From NCBI GenBank assembly GCA_964621605.1, contig CAZUMJ010000022.1, forward strand, positions 1-49,935: a DNA stretch of 49,935 nucleotides, in the 5' to 3' direction. This document shows, one piece after another, positions 30,411-38,945 of the stretch (within the stretch, counting starts at the first letter, position 1; each line of letters begins with the position of its first letter). The position numbers and the translations under genes are program-made. This DNA is from CAZUMJ01 sp964621605. Its GTDB lineage: Bacteria > Actinomycetota > Acidimicrobiia > Acidimicrobiales > Iamiaceae. Under the pieces are notes generated by a model. It was given only the letters and a program-made list of their open reading frames with translations. It had not been told where the DNA came from and did no database searches.

Positions 30411-31837
30411 CGCTCGACCGCCGAGGAGGGCGCGACGGGTGCGGTCGGGAGACGAATCGACACGGTCGCCCCACCTCCGGGTGTGTCGCCGATCGCCAGC
30501 CTGCCCCCGATCGCCGTCACGAACCCCGACGCCACGGCCAAGCCGAGGCCGATCCCTGCGGGTGCACCACCGGTGCCGAGGCGTTCGAAAGGCTTGATCA
30601 CGTCGAGGCGGCGCTCCTTCGGAATGCCCCGCCCGCGGTCGGCCACCTCGATGAGCAGCCAGCCGCCATCCTGCAGTCGCGCTCGGATGTGGATCGCCTC
30701 GCTGTCGGGCGCGTGATGGAGTGCGTTGCCGATCACGTTCGCAAGGACGCGCTCGAGCAGCGCAGGGTCGGTGTGCAGCTCCGGGAGGTCTTCGGGGATG
30801 TCGAGCACGGCTCGAGATGGGTGGACGTGCAGGCCCACGAGGGTTGTGCCGACGACCTCGTCGACGCTGACCGCACCTAATGCGACACCGAGGGTGCCGG
30901 TCTGCAAGCGGCTCATGTCGAGCAGGTTCGCAACGAGCGCGTCGAGGCGCTCGGCTTCGACGTCGATCGTCTCGAGGAGCGCGCGCGCCTCAGTCGGATC
31001 GATCTGTGCTGCAGATGAGAGGAGGCTCGTCGCTGCGGTCCGGATCGACGCGAGGGGAGTACGCAGGTCGTGGCTGACGGCAGCCAACAGGGCATTGCGA
31101 AGCTCGTTCGCTTGCGCGAGGCCAGCGGCAGTGGCTGCCTCCGCGGCGAGGCGCCGGCCCTGCAGGGCCAAGGCCAGCTGCGTGGCGAAGCGATCGAGCA
31201 CTTGGTGGGTCTCTGGGCTCAGACTTCGCCCGCTCAACGCGAGGAGCGAGTCGTCCGCGAGCTGGACGGCATGATCGGCGCCGAGCGGTGTGCGTGGGGG
31301 GTGCGGGCCCGCTGCGGTGACCACCTGCCAACCACCCGACGGTGCACGACTGAAGACCGCGACGCCGTCGAGCGTGAACGTCGACACGAGTGCCTCGGCG
31401 ATCTCTGGCAGCGGGTCTGGCGAGTGGAGGGTCAGTGCGGCCATGCCCGTGAGCGAGGTCGCCTCGAGGCGTGCTCGGTACGCGTCGGCGCGGCGACGGG
31501 CAGCGACATCGACAAGCGTGCTCACCACGACCGCAACGACCACGAACGCAAGCAGCGTCACGAGATCGCGCCCGTGATGAACGCCCAGTTCGTGCAGCGG
31601 CGGGATGAACCACCAGCTCGCCGAAACCGAAGCGGCAACCGCGGCGATCAACGCAGCTCGTCGCCCGCCGAAGGCAGCGACAGCGAGCACCCAGAGCAGG
31701 TAGAGCAGGACGGCGTTCTGGAGCCCCACCGCCTCGCGGAATGGGGCCATCGCCACCGTGAGCAACCCCACCCCAGTGACCGCAGCCAGTGTCGCCAGCG
31801 CGCCGCCACGCGCAAGGAGACGACGCGCGCCGGTCAT
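30407..31837 (-). CDS. KdpD-like sensor histidine kinase lacking the N-terminal sensor domains
   Basis: Protein of about 476 residues, roughly half of E. coli KdpD. It starts with the KdpD-type four-helix DUF4118 region (residues about 10-112), a GAF-like region (125-225) and the kinase core with H-box AVSHDLRTPLASI (His256), N-box NVIGNALHHAPDSE, DRGRGIPKERR and GIGLGLAVASGF. The N-terminal KdpD and USP domains, which in other bacteria sense potassium and bind c-di-AMP, are absent. The ATG at 31837 has a GACAAT box 6 nt upstream and lies 20 bp after the permease gene stop, so both read-through and its own leaderless promoter are possible. Confidence 0.88.
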   Translation of the reverse strand: MTGARRLLARGGALATLAAVTGVGLLTVAMAPFREAVGLQNAVLLYLLWVLAVAAFGGRRAALIAAVAASVSASWWFIPPLHELGVHHGRDLVTLLAFVVVAVVVSTLVDVAARRRADAYRARLEATSLTGMAALTLHSPDPLPEIAEALVSTFTLDGVAVFSRAPSGGWQVVTAAGPHPPRTPLGADHAVQLADDSLLALSGRSLSPETHQVLDRFATQLALALQGRRLAAEAATAAGLAQANELRNALLAAVSHDLRTPLASIRTAATSLLSSAAQIDPTEARALLETIDVEAERLDALVANLLDMSRLQTGTLGVALGAVSVDEVVGTTLVGLHVHPSRAVLDIPEDLPELHTDPALLERVLANVIGNALHHAPDSEAIHIRARLQDGGWLLIEVADRGRGIPKERRLDVIKPFERLGTGGAPAGIGLGLAVASGFVTAIGGRLAIGDTPGGGATVSIRLPTAPVAPSSAVER

Positions 31838-31843
31838 GCGCGC

Positions 31844-31849
31844 ATTGTC
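31844..31849 (-). promoter_or_regulatory. Possible -10 box of the kdpD-like gene
   Basis: GACAAT on the minus strand, 6 nt before the ATG at 31837. Confidence 0.35.
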
Positions 31850-31857
31850 GCATCCGC

Positions 31858-34281
31858 TCAGGTCGAGAGCACGATCCGGTAGCTCGGGTTGAGGATGGCG
31901 AGACGGCCACGGTGGTCGCCGACCATGCCTTCGACGTGCAGCATGCTGCCGGGTTCGATGCCGGCGACACGGCGTCGACCGAGGAAGACGACCTGGATGG
32001 AGCCGGTCTGGTCGCGCAACGTGACCTCGAGGGCCGCGATGCCCGACCACGGTTGGACGCGTACCGACGCGACCCGCGCGGTGATCGCCACCCGCTGGCG
32101 TTGACGGAGCGCCCCGATGCCCCCAGGTGCGGAGGCGGCTTGGAGCTCGTCCGGTTGTGCCGTCGCGGTGCTCACACCGAGTGTCGCGCGCTCGGGCTCG
32201 CCCGCCGGGGCTGCGCCAGGGGGAGTCGTCGAGCGAGGAAGCGGGGTGGTGCCTGTCGCGACGTCGGGCCCGAGGATGTCCACGGCACCTGGCCGGTCAT
32301 GGTGGCGCCCGGCGTTCAGGTGGAACGGAACGAACGTGACGTTCACCCGGGGGAGGTCACCGAGTTGTTCGGCGATGCGGGTGCCGGTGCGGTCGTGCAG
32401 CAGACGGTGCCAGGCACGCCGGTACTCGAGGCGTGGGATGAGCACGGTGACTTGGGTGTTGCCTGTCGCAGCGACCGTGCCGACGAGCTCCAACAGGGCC
32501 CGGGTGATGCGCCGGTCGGGGCAGTCGAGGATCTCGAGGTCGATGCGACCGAGTCCGGCGCGACTCCACTCCTCGGCGAGCTCGTCGGCGTGCTGCCGGT
32601 CGATCGCGGCGTGCACTGCACGGATCTCGTCCGGGGCGAGGCTGCGTCCGTAGCGCAGCGCACGTGCCGTTGCCTGGTCGAGCTTGTCGACCATGACGAA
32701 CACCTGGTGGCGTCGCAGCGCGGGCTGTCCGGCCAGCTCAGCCACCTCGGCCTGCAGCTCTTCGCCCTCGGCGACGTACTGCCGGTTCATGCGAACCAGG
32801 AGCACGACCAGCACGGGGACCAGCACCATGATGAACCAGGCGCCTTGCGTGAACTTGGTGGCCATGAAGATCAAGTCGACGACGAGTGAGAGCACCGCAC
32901 CGGTGCCGTTCACGAACACCCCCATGCGCCAGCCGAGTTCCCGCTTGCGCAGGTGGTGCTTCGTCATGCCCGCCTGGCTCATGGTGAAGCTGGTGAACAC
33001 GCCCACCGCGTAGAACGGGATGAGACGGCTGACGTTGGCGTCGGTCACGATCATCAGCGCGATCGCACAGCCGGCGAGCAACACGATGCCGTTCGAGAAC
33101 ACGAGACGATGGCCGCGCTTCATGAGTTGGCGAGGCATGTACGAGTCGCCCGCCGCGAAGTTGGCAAGGCGCGGGAAGTCGGCGAACGACGTGTTGGCGG
33201 CCAGTACCAACACCAACAGGGTGCTGAGCTGCAGGAAGGTGTAGAGGCTGTGGCCGACCGCGCCGGTTCCGAAGACGGCCTTGCCCACCTGCGAGATGAC
33301 CGTAGGTGTGCCGTCTTCGTACGGCGACGGGTGGACCTTGGTGGCGAGCAGCGATAAGCCGAGGAAGCATGACCCGAGGACGACGCCCATCAGCACGAGC
33401 GTCTTGCGAGCGTTGCGCCACTCCGGCTTGTGGAACGCGCTCACCCCGTTCGAGATCGCCTCGACACCGGTGACCGCGGTGCCGGCAGACGCGAACGCCT
33501 TGAGGATGACCCACACCCCCGCGCCGTAGAGGAACGCGTCCGACACGCCGTGCTTGCCGAAGGGGTGCTTCAGCGGATTGAGCTCGGCACCCTCCTGCAG
33601 TGGGATGTGGTGCAACCCGCCGAACATCGTGGATTTGGCCACGCCCCACGCGATGAGGATGAACATGGCGGCGATGAACAGGTAGGTCGGGACCATGAAG
33701 ATCTTGCCGGACTCCTTCACCCCGCGCAGGTTGATGTACGAGATGAGCACCACGGTGGCGATGGCGAGCGGCAGGTGATAGCCGGCCAGAGCGGGCACGA
33801 GTGACGTGAGGGCCGCGATACCTGCCGAGGATGACACCGCCACGGTGAGGATGTAGTCGGTGAGCAACGACACGCCCGCCACGAGCGCCGGCTTGTAGCC
33901 GAAGTTGTCGCGGGTGACCATGTAGGCACCACCCGCGGTGGGGTATTCCTTGATCGTCTCCCGGTAGGAGAGGATCAAGAAGGTCAGCACCACGAGCATC
34001 GCGATGGTGACCGGCACGACGAGGCTGAACGCCATGACCCCGATCGCCGGGATGAGCATGTGCAGGATCTCTTCGGTCGCGTACGCCGACGAAGAGATGC
34101 AGTCCGACGAGAACACCGCCAGCGCGGTGGGGATGCCGAGGCGCTGATGGTCGAGTTCGTTGGAGTCGATCGCCTCGCCCAGCATGCGCCGCTTCCACCG
34201 GTGACCTGTCGTCTCCGGGAGGGGTGGAACGGGTGGTTCCGGTTGCAGCGCGGGGCGAGGTGCGAGGGCGTTCTGGCTCAC
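31858..34281 (-). CDS. KimA-like APC potassium permease with C-terminal OB-fold (paralogue 1)
   Basis: Membrane transporter of 807 residues. Residues about 45-510 form an APC-superfamily core of about 12 helices beginning LGIPTALAVFSSDCISSSAYATEEI, the hallmark of KimA/KUP-like potassium importers and of actinobacterial Rv2690c. A cytoplasmic USP-like domain follows (VFVMVDKLDQATARALRYGRS, VTVLIPRLEYRRAWHRLLHDR), then a Pro-rich linker and an OB-fold (about 722-807: VQPWSGIAALEVTLRD, then SIQVVFLGRR and GRLAILNPSYRI). In M. tuberculosis the OB-fold is a separate gene near ceoB/ceoC; here it is fused. Potassium as substrate is inferred from homology and the TrkA and Kdp-type neighbours. The GTG start is tentative. 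Confidence 0.85.
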   Translation of the reverse strand: MSQNALAPRPALQPEPPVPPLPETTGHRWKRRMLGEAIDSNELDHQRLGIPTALAVFSSDCISSSAYATEEILHMLIPAIGVMAFSLVVPVTIAMLVVLTFLILSYRETIKEYPTAGGAYMVTRDNFGYKPALVAGVSLLTDYILTVAVSSSAGIAALTSLVPALAGYHLPLAIATVVLISYINLRGVKESGKIFMVPTYLFIAAMFILIAWGVAKSTMFGGLHHIPLQEGAELNPLKHPFGKHGVSDAFLYGAGVWVILKAFASAGTAVTGVEAISNGVSAFHKPEWRNARKTLVLMGVVLGSCFLGLSLLATKVHPSPYEDGTPTVISQVGKAVFGTGAVGHSLYTFLQLSTLLVLVLAANTSFADFPRLANFAAGDSYMPRQLMKRGHRLVFSNGIVLLAGCAIALMIVTDANVSRLIPFYAVGVFTSFTMSQAGMTKHHLRKRELGWRMGVFVNGTGAVLSLVVDLIFMATKFTQGAWFIMVLVPVLVVLLVRMNRQYVAEGEELQAEVAELAGQPALRRHQVFVMVDKLDQATARALRYGRSLAPDEIRAVHAAIDRQHADELAEEWSRAGLGRIDLEILDCPDRRITRALLELVGTVAATGNTQVTVLIPRLEYRRAWHRLLHDRTGTRIAEQLGDLPRVNVTFVPFHLNAGRHHDRPGAVDILGPDVATGTTPLPRSTTPPGAAPAGEPERATLGVSTATAQPDELQAASAPGGIGALRQRQRVAITARVASVRVQPWSGIAALEVTLRDQTGSIQVVFLGRRRVAGIEPGSMLHVEGMVGDHRGRLAILNPSYRIVLST

Positions 34282-34295
34282 CTGCGTAGCGAACC

Positions 34296-34319
34296 ATCGC
34301 GGCGCGGCGCTCCCGCGAT
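34296..34319. promoter_or_regulatory. Inverted repeat between the two permease genes
   Basis: Arms ATCGCGG and CCGCGAT with a 10-nt spacer, 15 bp upstream of the paralogue-1 GTG. It could be an operator, a leader hairpin or a terminator of paralogue 2. Confidence 0.3.
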
Positions 34320-34385
34320 CGGACGGTCGCTTTCTACGGGATCTTTGCGCGCGGCTCGGCCGTCTCCGTCAGCAGCCGGGCAGGA

Positions 34386-36857
34386 TCAGGAAAGCAGGCG
34401 GTAGCTGGGGTTGAGGATGGCGAGACGGCCACGATGCTGGCCAACGACGCCCTCTACGCGCAGGTGGCTGCCCGCTTCGAGGCCGGCGATGCTGCGACGA
34501 CCGAGGAACACGACCTGCACGGCGCCCGTCGCATCCGCGAGCGTCACCTCGAGCGTCGCGATGCCGGACCACGACTGGAGGCGCAGCATCTTGACGCGAC
34601 CTTCGAGCGCGACGTGCTGCCGGAAGCGCACAGACCCGATGCCACCCCCGACCCCGGGAGCTCCGCTCAGCAGGGCGAGCCGTTCGTCCAGCCCATCGCC
34701 ACCCTGGCGAGAACCCGGCAGCGTGGCCAGAGCCGTTGCCCCACCGGTGCCCGCACTTGCGGGCGTGTTGTCCGCGACGGCAGGAACACGTCCGGTGGTC
34801 GGTGCCTGCTGCATGAGGTCTGCGGTCGTGAGGGTCTCTTGGCGTCCGGCCTTCAGGTGGTAGGGCACGAACGTCACGTTCACGTGCGGCAGGTCGTCGA
34901 CGGCTTGCGCGATCGCGGCCGCCGTGCGGTCGTGCAGGAGGCGATGCCAGGCGCGGCGGTACTCGAGCCGCGGCAGGAGGACGGTCACCTCGGTGACCCC
35001 GTCGATGGAGGCTTCCGCGGCGGTTTCGAGCGCCGCGCGGGTCACTCGTCGGTCTGGGCAGGCGATGACCTCGAGCGGGATGCGCTGCAAGCCGACGCCG
35101 CTCCAGCGCTCGAGCAGGCGCTTCGCGCGTTGTTCGTCGATCGCGAAGTGCACGGCGCGGATCTCGTCGGGGTTGAGGCTGCGGGCGTACTGCAATGCCC
35201 GAGCGGTGGCGCGGTCGAGCTTGTCGACCATCACCAGCACCGTGTGCCTGCGCAGCACCGGGCGGCTCGCCAGTTCCTCCGCCTCCTCGCGCAACTCGTG
35301 CTCTTCCTCCACGTATTGGCGGTTCATGCGGACGAGGAGTGCCACGAGGACCGGCACGAGCACCGGGATGATCCACGCTCCCTGCGGGGCGAACTTCACG
35401 AGGAAGATCAACGTCACAAGCAGGGTCATGAGGCAGCCGAGGCCGTTGATCAAGAACCCGATCTTCCAGCCCGGCTCGCGCTTCGAGATGTGGTGCTTCG
35501 CCATGCCGCCCTGGCTCATCGTGAAGCTCGTGAACACCCCGATGCCGTAGAACGGGATGAGTCGGCTCACGCTGGCGCCGGACACGACGATGAGGACCAT
35601 CGCACACGCGGCGAGCAGGAGGATGCCGTTCGAGAACACGAGGCGGTGCCCGCGCTTCATGAGCTGGCGCGGCATGTAGGAGTCGCCCGCCGCGAAGTTG
35701 GCGAGACGGGGGAAGTCGGCGAACGAGGTGTTGGCCCCGAGGATGAGGACGAGGAGCGTCGCGCCCTGGAGAAAGAAGAACAGCCCGTGGCCGAGTGCGC
35801 CTCCCCCGAACACGGTCTTGCCCACCTGCGAGATGACGGTCGGCGTGCCGCTCTCGTACGGGACCGGGTGCACCATCGTGGAGAGCACGCCGAGGCCGAT
35901 GAAGAAGGTGGCGAGCGTCAGGCCCATGATCACGAGCGTGCGCTGCGCGTTGCGCCATTCCGGCTTGTGGAAGGCGCTCACCCCGTTGGAGATCGCCTCG
36001 ACGCCGGTGAGGGCAGAGCTGCCGGAGGCGAACGCACCGAGGATCACCCACAGGCCGGCGCCCCGCATGAGGGTGTCGGCCACACCCGAGGTGCCGTGCG
36101 GGTTGCGGAGGATGTCGCCCGCCATGCCGTCCACGAGGGAGACGTGCTCCAGCCCGCCTCCGGCGAAGTACCTGATGAGACCCGTGGCGATCATGAGGAT
36201 CATGACGCCCATGAACAGGTAGGTCGGGACCATGAAGATCTTCCCCGACTCCTTCGCGCCGCGCAGGTTGAGGTACGCGATGAACGCCACCACCACGAGC
36301 GCGATCGGCACGCTGTAGGAGTGCAGCGACGGGAAGACCGACGTGAGCGCCGCAACCCCCGCAGAGGTAGACACCGCAACCGTCAGGATGTAGCCGGTGA
36401 GGAGCGACACGCCGGCGACGAGCGCCGACTTGTAGCCGAAGTTGTCGCGGGTGACCATGTAGGCGCCACCGGCGGTGGGGTACTCCTTGATCGTCTGTCG
36501 GTACGACAGGATCAGGAACGTCAACATGATCAGGATCGCCACCGTGATCGGGACGACGAGGCTGAACGCGTAGAGCCCCACGACGGGGATCAAGATGTGC
36601 AGGATCTCCTCGGTGGCATACGCCGACGAGGAGATGCAGTCCGACGAGAACACCGCGAGCGCGGTCGGGATGCCCAGGCGCTGTTCGTCCAACTCCTCGC
36701 TGTGGAGCGGGGGTCCGAGCAGCTTGCGCTTCAGGCGATAGCGAAACGCGTCGGGCAGGTCGGGGAGCAACGCCTGGGGGAGTGGCGCCGCTGGGGCCGG
36801 AGGGGCGGCCAGGTCGGTCGCGCCGGAGGTCTCGGTCACGGGGGCCAAGTCAACCAC
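34386..36857 (-). CDS. KimA-like APC potassium permease with C-terminal OB-fold (paralogue 2)
   Basis: Tandem paralogue of the preceding permease, about 823 residues, with the same order: Pro/Ala-rich N-terminus, APC core beginning LGIPTALAVFSSDCISSSAYATEEI, USP-like domain (LVMVDKLDRATARALQYARS, VTVLLPRLEYRRAWHRLLHDR) and OB-fold ending GRLAILNPSYRLLS. Conservation is very high in the core and weaker in the first extracellular loops and the linker, as expected for an old duplication with different tuning. GTG at 36857 is chosen because the N-terminus then matches paralogue 1 in length and a CAGAGT box lies 8 nt upstream; GTG 36911 is possible. It is divergent from ceoB. Confidence 0.85.
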   Translation of the reverse strand: MVDLAPVTETSGATDLAAPPAPAAPLPQALLPDLPDAFRYRLKRKLLGPPLHSEELDEQRLGIPTALAVFSSDCISSSAYATEEILHILIPVVGLYAFSLVVPITVAILIMLTFLILSYRQTIKEYPTAGGAYMVTRDNFGYKSALVAGVSLLTGYILTVAVSTSAGVAALTSVFPSLHSYSVPIALVVVAFIAYLNLRGAKESGKIFMVPTYLFMGVMILMIATGLIRYFAGGGLEHVSLVDGMAGDILRNPHGTSGVADTLMRGAGLWVILGAFASGSSALTGVEAISNGVSAFHKPEWRNAQRTLVIMGLTLATFFIGLGVLSTMVHPVPYESGTPTVISQVGKTVFGGGALGHGLFFFLQGATLLVLILGANTSFADFPRLANFAAGDSYMPRQLMKRGHRLVFSNGILLLAACAMVLIVVSGASVSRLIPFYGIGVFTSFTMSQGGMAKHHISKREPGWKIGFLINGLGCLMTLLVTLIFLVKFAPQGAWIIPVLVPVLVALLVRMNRQYVEEEHELREEAEELASRPVLRRHTVLVMVDKLDRATARALQYARSLNPDEIRAVHFAIDEQRAKRLLERWSGVGLQRIPLEVIACPDRRVTRAALETAAEASIDGVTEVTVLLPRLEYRRAWHRLLHDRTAAAIAQAVDDLPHVNVTFVPYHLKAGRQETLTTADLMQQAPTTGRVPAVADNTPASAGTGGATALATLPGSRQGGDGLDERLALLSGAPGVGGGIGSVRFRQHVALEGRVKMLRLQSWSGIATLEVTLADATGAVQVVFLGRRSIAGLEAGSHLRVEGVVGQHRGRLAILNPSYRLLS

Positions 36858-36909
36858 CTTTACGGACTCTGACGGAAGCCGTGTCTGCGGAAGTCGTTCC
36901 GGTTTGCTC

Positions 36910-36925
36910 ACGGTTCCACAACCGT
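36910..36925. promoter_or_regulatory. Inverted repeat between permease 2 and ceoB
   Basis: Arms ACGGTT and AACCGT with spacer CCAC in the divergent promoter region; possible operator for both potassium units. Confidence 0.4.
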
Positions 36926-36940
36926 GTTGCATTGGCGCCC

Positions 36941-37621
36941 GTGCACATCGTCGTCGTCGGTTGCGGGCGAGTCGGCTCCGAACTTGCCCTCGCGTTGCAG
37001 GCTGAAGGTCACACGGTTGCGGTCGTCGACCGCGACAAGAACTCCTTCGCGAAGCGGCTCCCTGAAGACTGGCCGGGCCGGACGGTGGTCGGGTCGGGGT
37101 TCGATCAGGAGGTCCTCGAAGCGGCGGGGGCGGACGGCGCCGGCGCGCTCGTTGCCGTGACGAGCGGCGACAACACGAACATCCTCGCGGCGCGCATCGC
37201 TCGAGAGAAGTACGGCGTCGAGCAGGTCGTCGCCCGCATCTACGACCCGCGCCGTGCCGTGATCTACCAGCGGCTCGGCATCCCCACGGTCGCAACGGTG
37301 AGCTGGACCACCGACCAGATCACGCGTCGGCTCTTCCCCGAGCAGGTCGCTCCCGAGTGGACGGACCCGTCCGGTTCGGTCTCGCTCGTGCAGCGCCCGC
37401 TCCCGGACGCGTGGGCGGGTCGGCGTCTCAACGAGTTGGACGAGCCGGGCAGCTTCTCGCTCACCCTCGTGATGCGTGACGGTGCGGCGCTCCTTCCAGC
37501 ACCGGATCTTGTGGGCCAGGAAGGCGACGTGCTGTACCTGACGGTCAGCCGCGAGGCGCGTGAGCTGCTTGCGGCCAATCTGAATCCGCCCACCACTGAC
37601 GGCTCGGGAGGGCACTCGTGA
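36941..37621 (+). CDS. ceoB: TrkA-type potassium regulatory protein CeoB
   Basis: Cytoplasmic RCK protein of 226 residues, matching Rv2691 (CeoB) in length. It begins with the nucleotide-binding motif HIVVVGCGRVGSELALALQ and has Asp at the end of the second strand (AVVDRDKNSF), so NAD(H)-type binding is expected. The C-terminal RCK_C domain covers about 140-215 (AGRRLNELDEPGSFSLTLV). Such subunits gate potassium transporters; the divergent KimA-like permease is the likely partner. It starts GTG and overlaps ceoC by four bases (GTGA). Confidence 0.92.
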   Translation: MHIVVVGCGRVGSELALALQAEGHTVAVVDRDKNSFAKRLPEDWPGRTVVGSGFDQEVLEAAGADGAGALVAVTSGDNTNILAARIAREKYGVEQVVARIYDPRRAVIYQRLGIPTVATVSWTTDQITRRLFPEQVAPEWTDPSGSVSLVQRPLPDAWAGRRLNELDEPGSFSLTLVMRDGAALLPAPDLVGQEGDVLYLTVSREARELLAANLNPPTTDGSGGHS

Positions 37622-38283
37622 AGGTTGCGATCGCCGGAGCAGGCAAAGTCGGCTCCTACATTTCTCAGGACCTGCTGCGTGCCGGGCACCAGGTGCTGAT
37701 CATCGAGAAGGAACCGGGTGTGGTGGCGCGCCTGCGGGCAGAGTTGCCAGACGCGCACGTGCACCTCGCCGATGCCTGCGAGATCTCCGAGCTGCATGAA
37801 GCGGGGATGGGCGACGTCGACGTCATGGTCGCCACCACCGGTGAGGACCAGGTCAACCTTGTGGTGTCGCTCCTCGCGAAGCAGGAGTTCGCAGTTCCTC
37901 GTGTGGTCGCACGTGTGAACCACCCGAACAACCACTGGCTGTTCAACGAGTCGTGGGGAGTGGATGTGTGCGTCTCGACGCCGCACCTGTTGACCGCGCT
38001 CGTGGAGGAGGCGGTGTCGGTCGGCTCTCTCGTGCAGCTCCTTCCGATCCGTGACGGCGAGGCCAAGCTGGTCGAGGTGACGCTTGCCGACGATTGCCCC
38101 TGCACGGGTCAGGCGCTCGCGAATCTCGAGCTGCCACGTGACGCCACCATCGTGGCCGTGGTGCGTGAGGGTCACGTCATCGTGCCCCGTGGCGACACCG
38201 CGCTCGAGCCCGGCGACGAGGTGTTGGCCCTCGTGACCGCAGAGTCCGAGCCCGCCGTGAAGCACGTGCTCATCGGCGCCTGA
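37618..38283 (+). CDS. ceoC: TrkA-type potassium regulatory protein CeoC
   Basis: Second RCK protein, 221 residues, with KVAIAGAGKVGSYISQDLL and Glu at the end of the second strand (LIIEKEPG). The RCK_C domain (LVEVTLADDCPCTGQALANL to GDEVLALVTAES) resembles domains that bind c-di-AMP in other potassium systems, but binding here is not shown. It likely forms a hetero-oligomeric ring with CeoB on the cytoplasmic face of a potassium transporter. The pair mirrors Rv2691-Rv2692 of M. tuberculosis. Confidence 0.92.
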   Translation: MKVAIAGAGKVGSYISQDLLRAGHQVLIIEKEPGVVARLRAELPDAHVHLADACEISELHEAGMGDVDVMVATTGEDQVNLVVSLLAKQEFAVPRVVARVNHPNNHWLFNESWGVDVCVSTPHLLTALVEEAVSVGSLVQLLPIRDGEAKLVEVTLADDCPCTGQALANLELPRDATIVAVVREGHVIVPRGDTALEPGDEVLALVTAESEPAVKHVLIGA

Positions 38284-38385
38284 GCCGATCGCCCGCAGCG
38301 TCCGCGCGGACGCACGTGGCTGGTCGGCGCACACGGTCAGCGCGATGGGATCGGGCGCGTTTTTCGTTGCTCCGTATGGAAATGC

Positions 38386-38414
38386 TTGACCTCAGGCCGC
38401 GAACAGAGTCTTAT
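38386..38414 (+). promoter_or_regulatory. Promoter of the HU gene
   Basis: TTGACC (-35, 38386-38391), 17-nt spacer, TCTTAT (-10, 38409-38414). The leader of about 35 nt ends with AGGAGG at 38445-38450. Confidence 0.5.
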
Positions 38415-38455
38415 CTACCCCGTTCACACCCAGAAACACGACCTAGGAGGTGGCG

Positions 38456-38779
38456 GTGGCGAACATCACGAAGGCTGACCTGATCGACCAGATCGCGAAC
38501 GAGGCTGGCGTATCCAAGAAGGATGCCGAGGCTGTAGTCGGTGCGTTCTTCGAGGCGGCGGTGTCCGCAGCGAAGAAGGGCGACAAGGTCGCATGGCCGG
38601 GCTTCGGCTCGTTCCAGGGGGTCAAGAAGGCGGCGACGACTGCGCGCAACCCCCGTACCGGCGAGACTGTCAAGGTCCCTGCCCGTCTCGCGATGAAGTT
38701 CACGGCGTCGTCGACGCTGAAGGAGACGCTGAACGCGAAGAAGGCTGCCGCCAAGAAGGCTCCGGCCAAGAAGGGTTGA
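38456..38779 (+). CDS. hup: HU-family DNA-binding protein with short Lys/Ala tail
   Basis: Nucleoid protein of 107 residues. Residues 1-90 are the classic HU fold: ANITKADLIDQIANEAGVSK, PGFGSF and the DNA-binding arm TTARNPRTGETVKVPA. A short tail KKAAAKKAPAKKG follows, a small version of the Lys-rich tail of mycobacterial HupB and of the same type as the tail on the WS/DGAT of this window. The GTG at 38456 is preferred over that at 38450, which lies inside the AGGAGG Shine-Dalgarno. A strong terminator follows. Confidence 0.95.
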   Translation: MANITKADLIDQIANEAGVSKKDAEAVVGAFFEAAVSAAKKGDKVAWPGFGSFQGVKKAATTARNPRTGETVKVPARLAMKFTASSTLKETLNAKKAAAKKAPAKKG

Positions 38780-38817
38780 GCATCCGGGGCAGTCGCCCCA
38801 GGTGCCATGCAGGACTG

Positions 38818-38843
38818 CGAGGGGGGCCTACGGGCCCCCCTCG
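38818..38843. terminator. Strong GC hairpin terminator after HU
   Basis: Perfect 11-bp stem CGAGGGGGGCC and GGCCCCCCTCG with the tetraloop TACG, 38 nt after the HU stop. Confidence 0.85.
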
Positions 38844-38945
38844 TCGCGTTCGGGTTGCCGTCCATAGGCGTGCCGACGAACCCTGCTCGTCACGGGCCCG
38901 CCGCCAGGGCTGTACCGACGGGACGGTGCCGGACCAGCGCGTCGC

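Noticed and set aside
34282..34385. Possible c-di-AMP or other riboswitch before the permeases
   Set aside because: The region between the two permease genes is short and shows only a 7-bp hairpin, with no recognisable riboswitch core.
34434..36872. Open frame of 812 codons on the plus strand
   Set aside because: It is antisense to the permease paralogue 2 over its whole length; high GC suppresses stops in this frame and the composition (Asp/Glu/Arg/His-rich) is typical for an antisense shadow.
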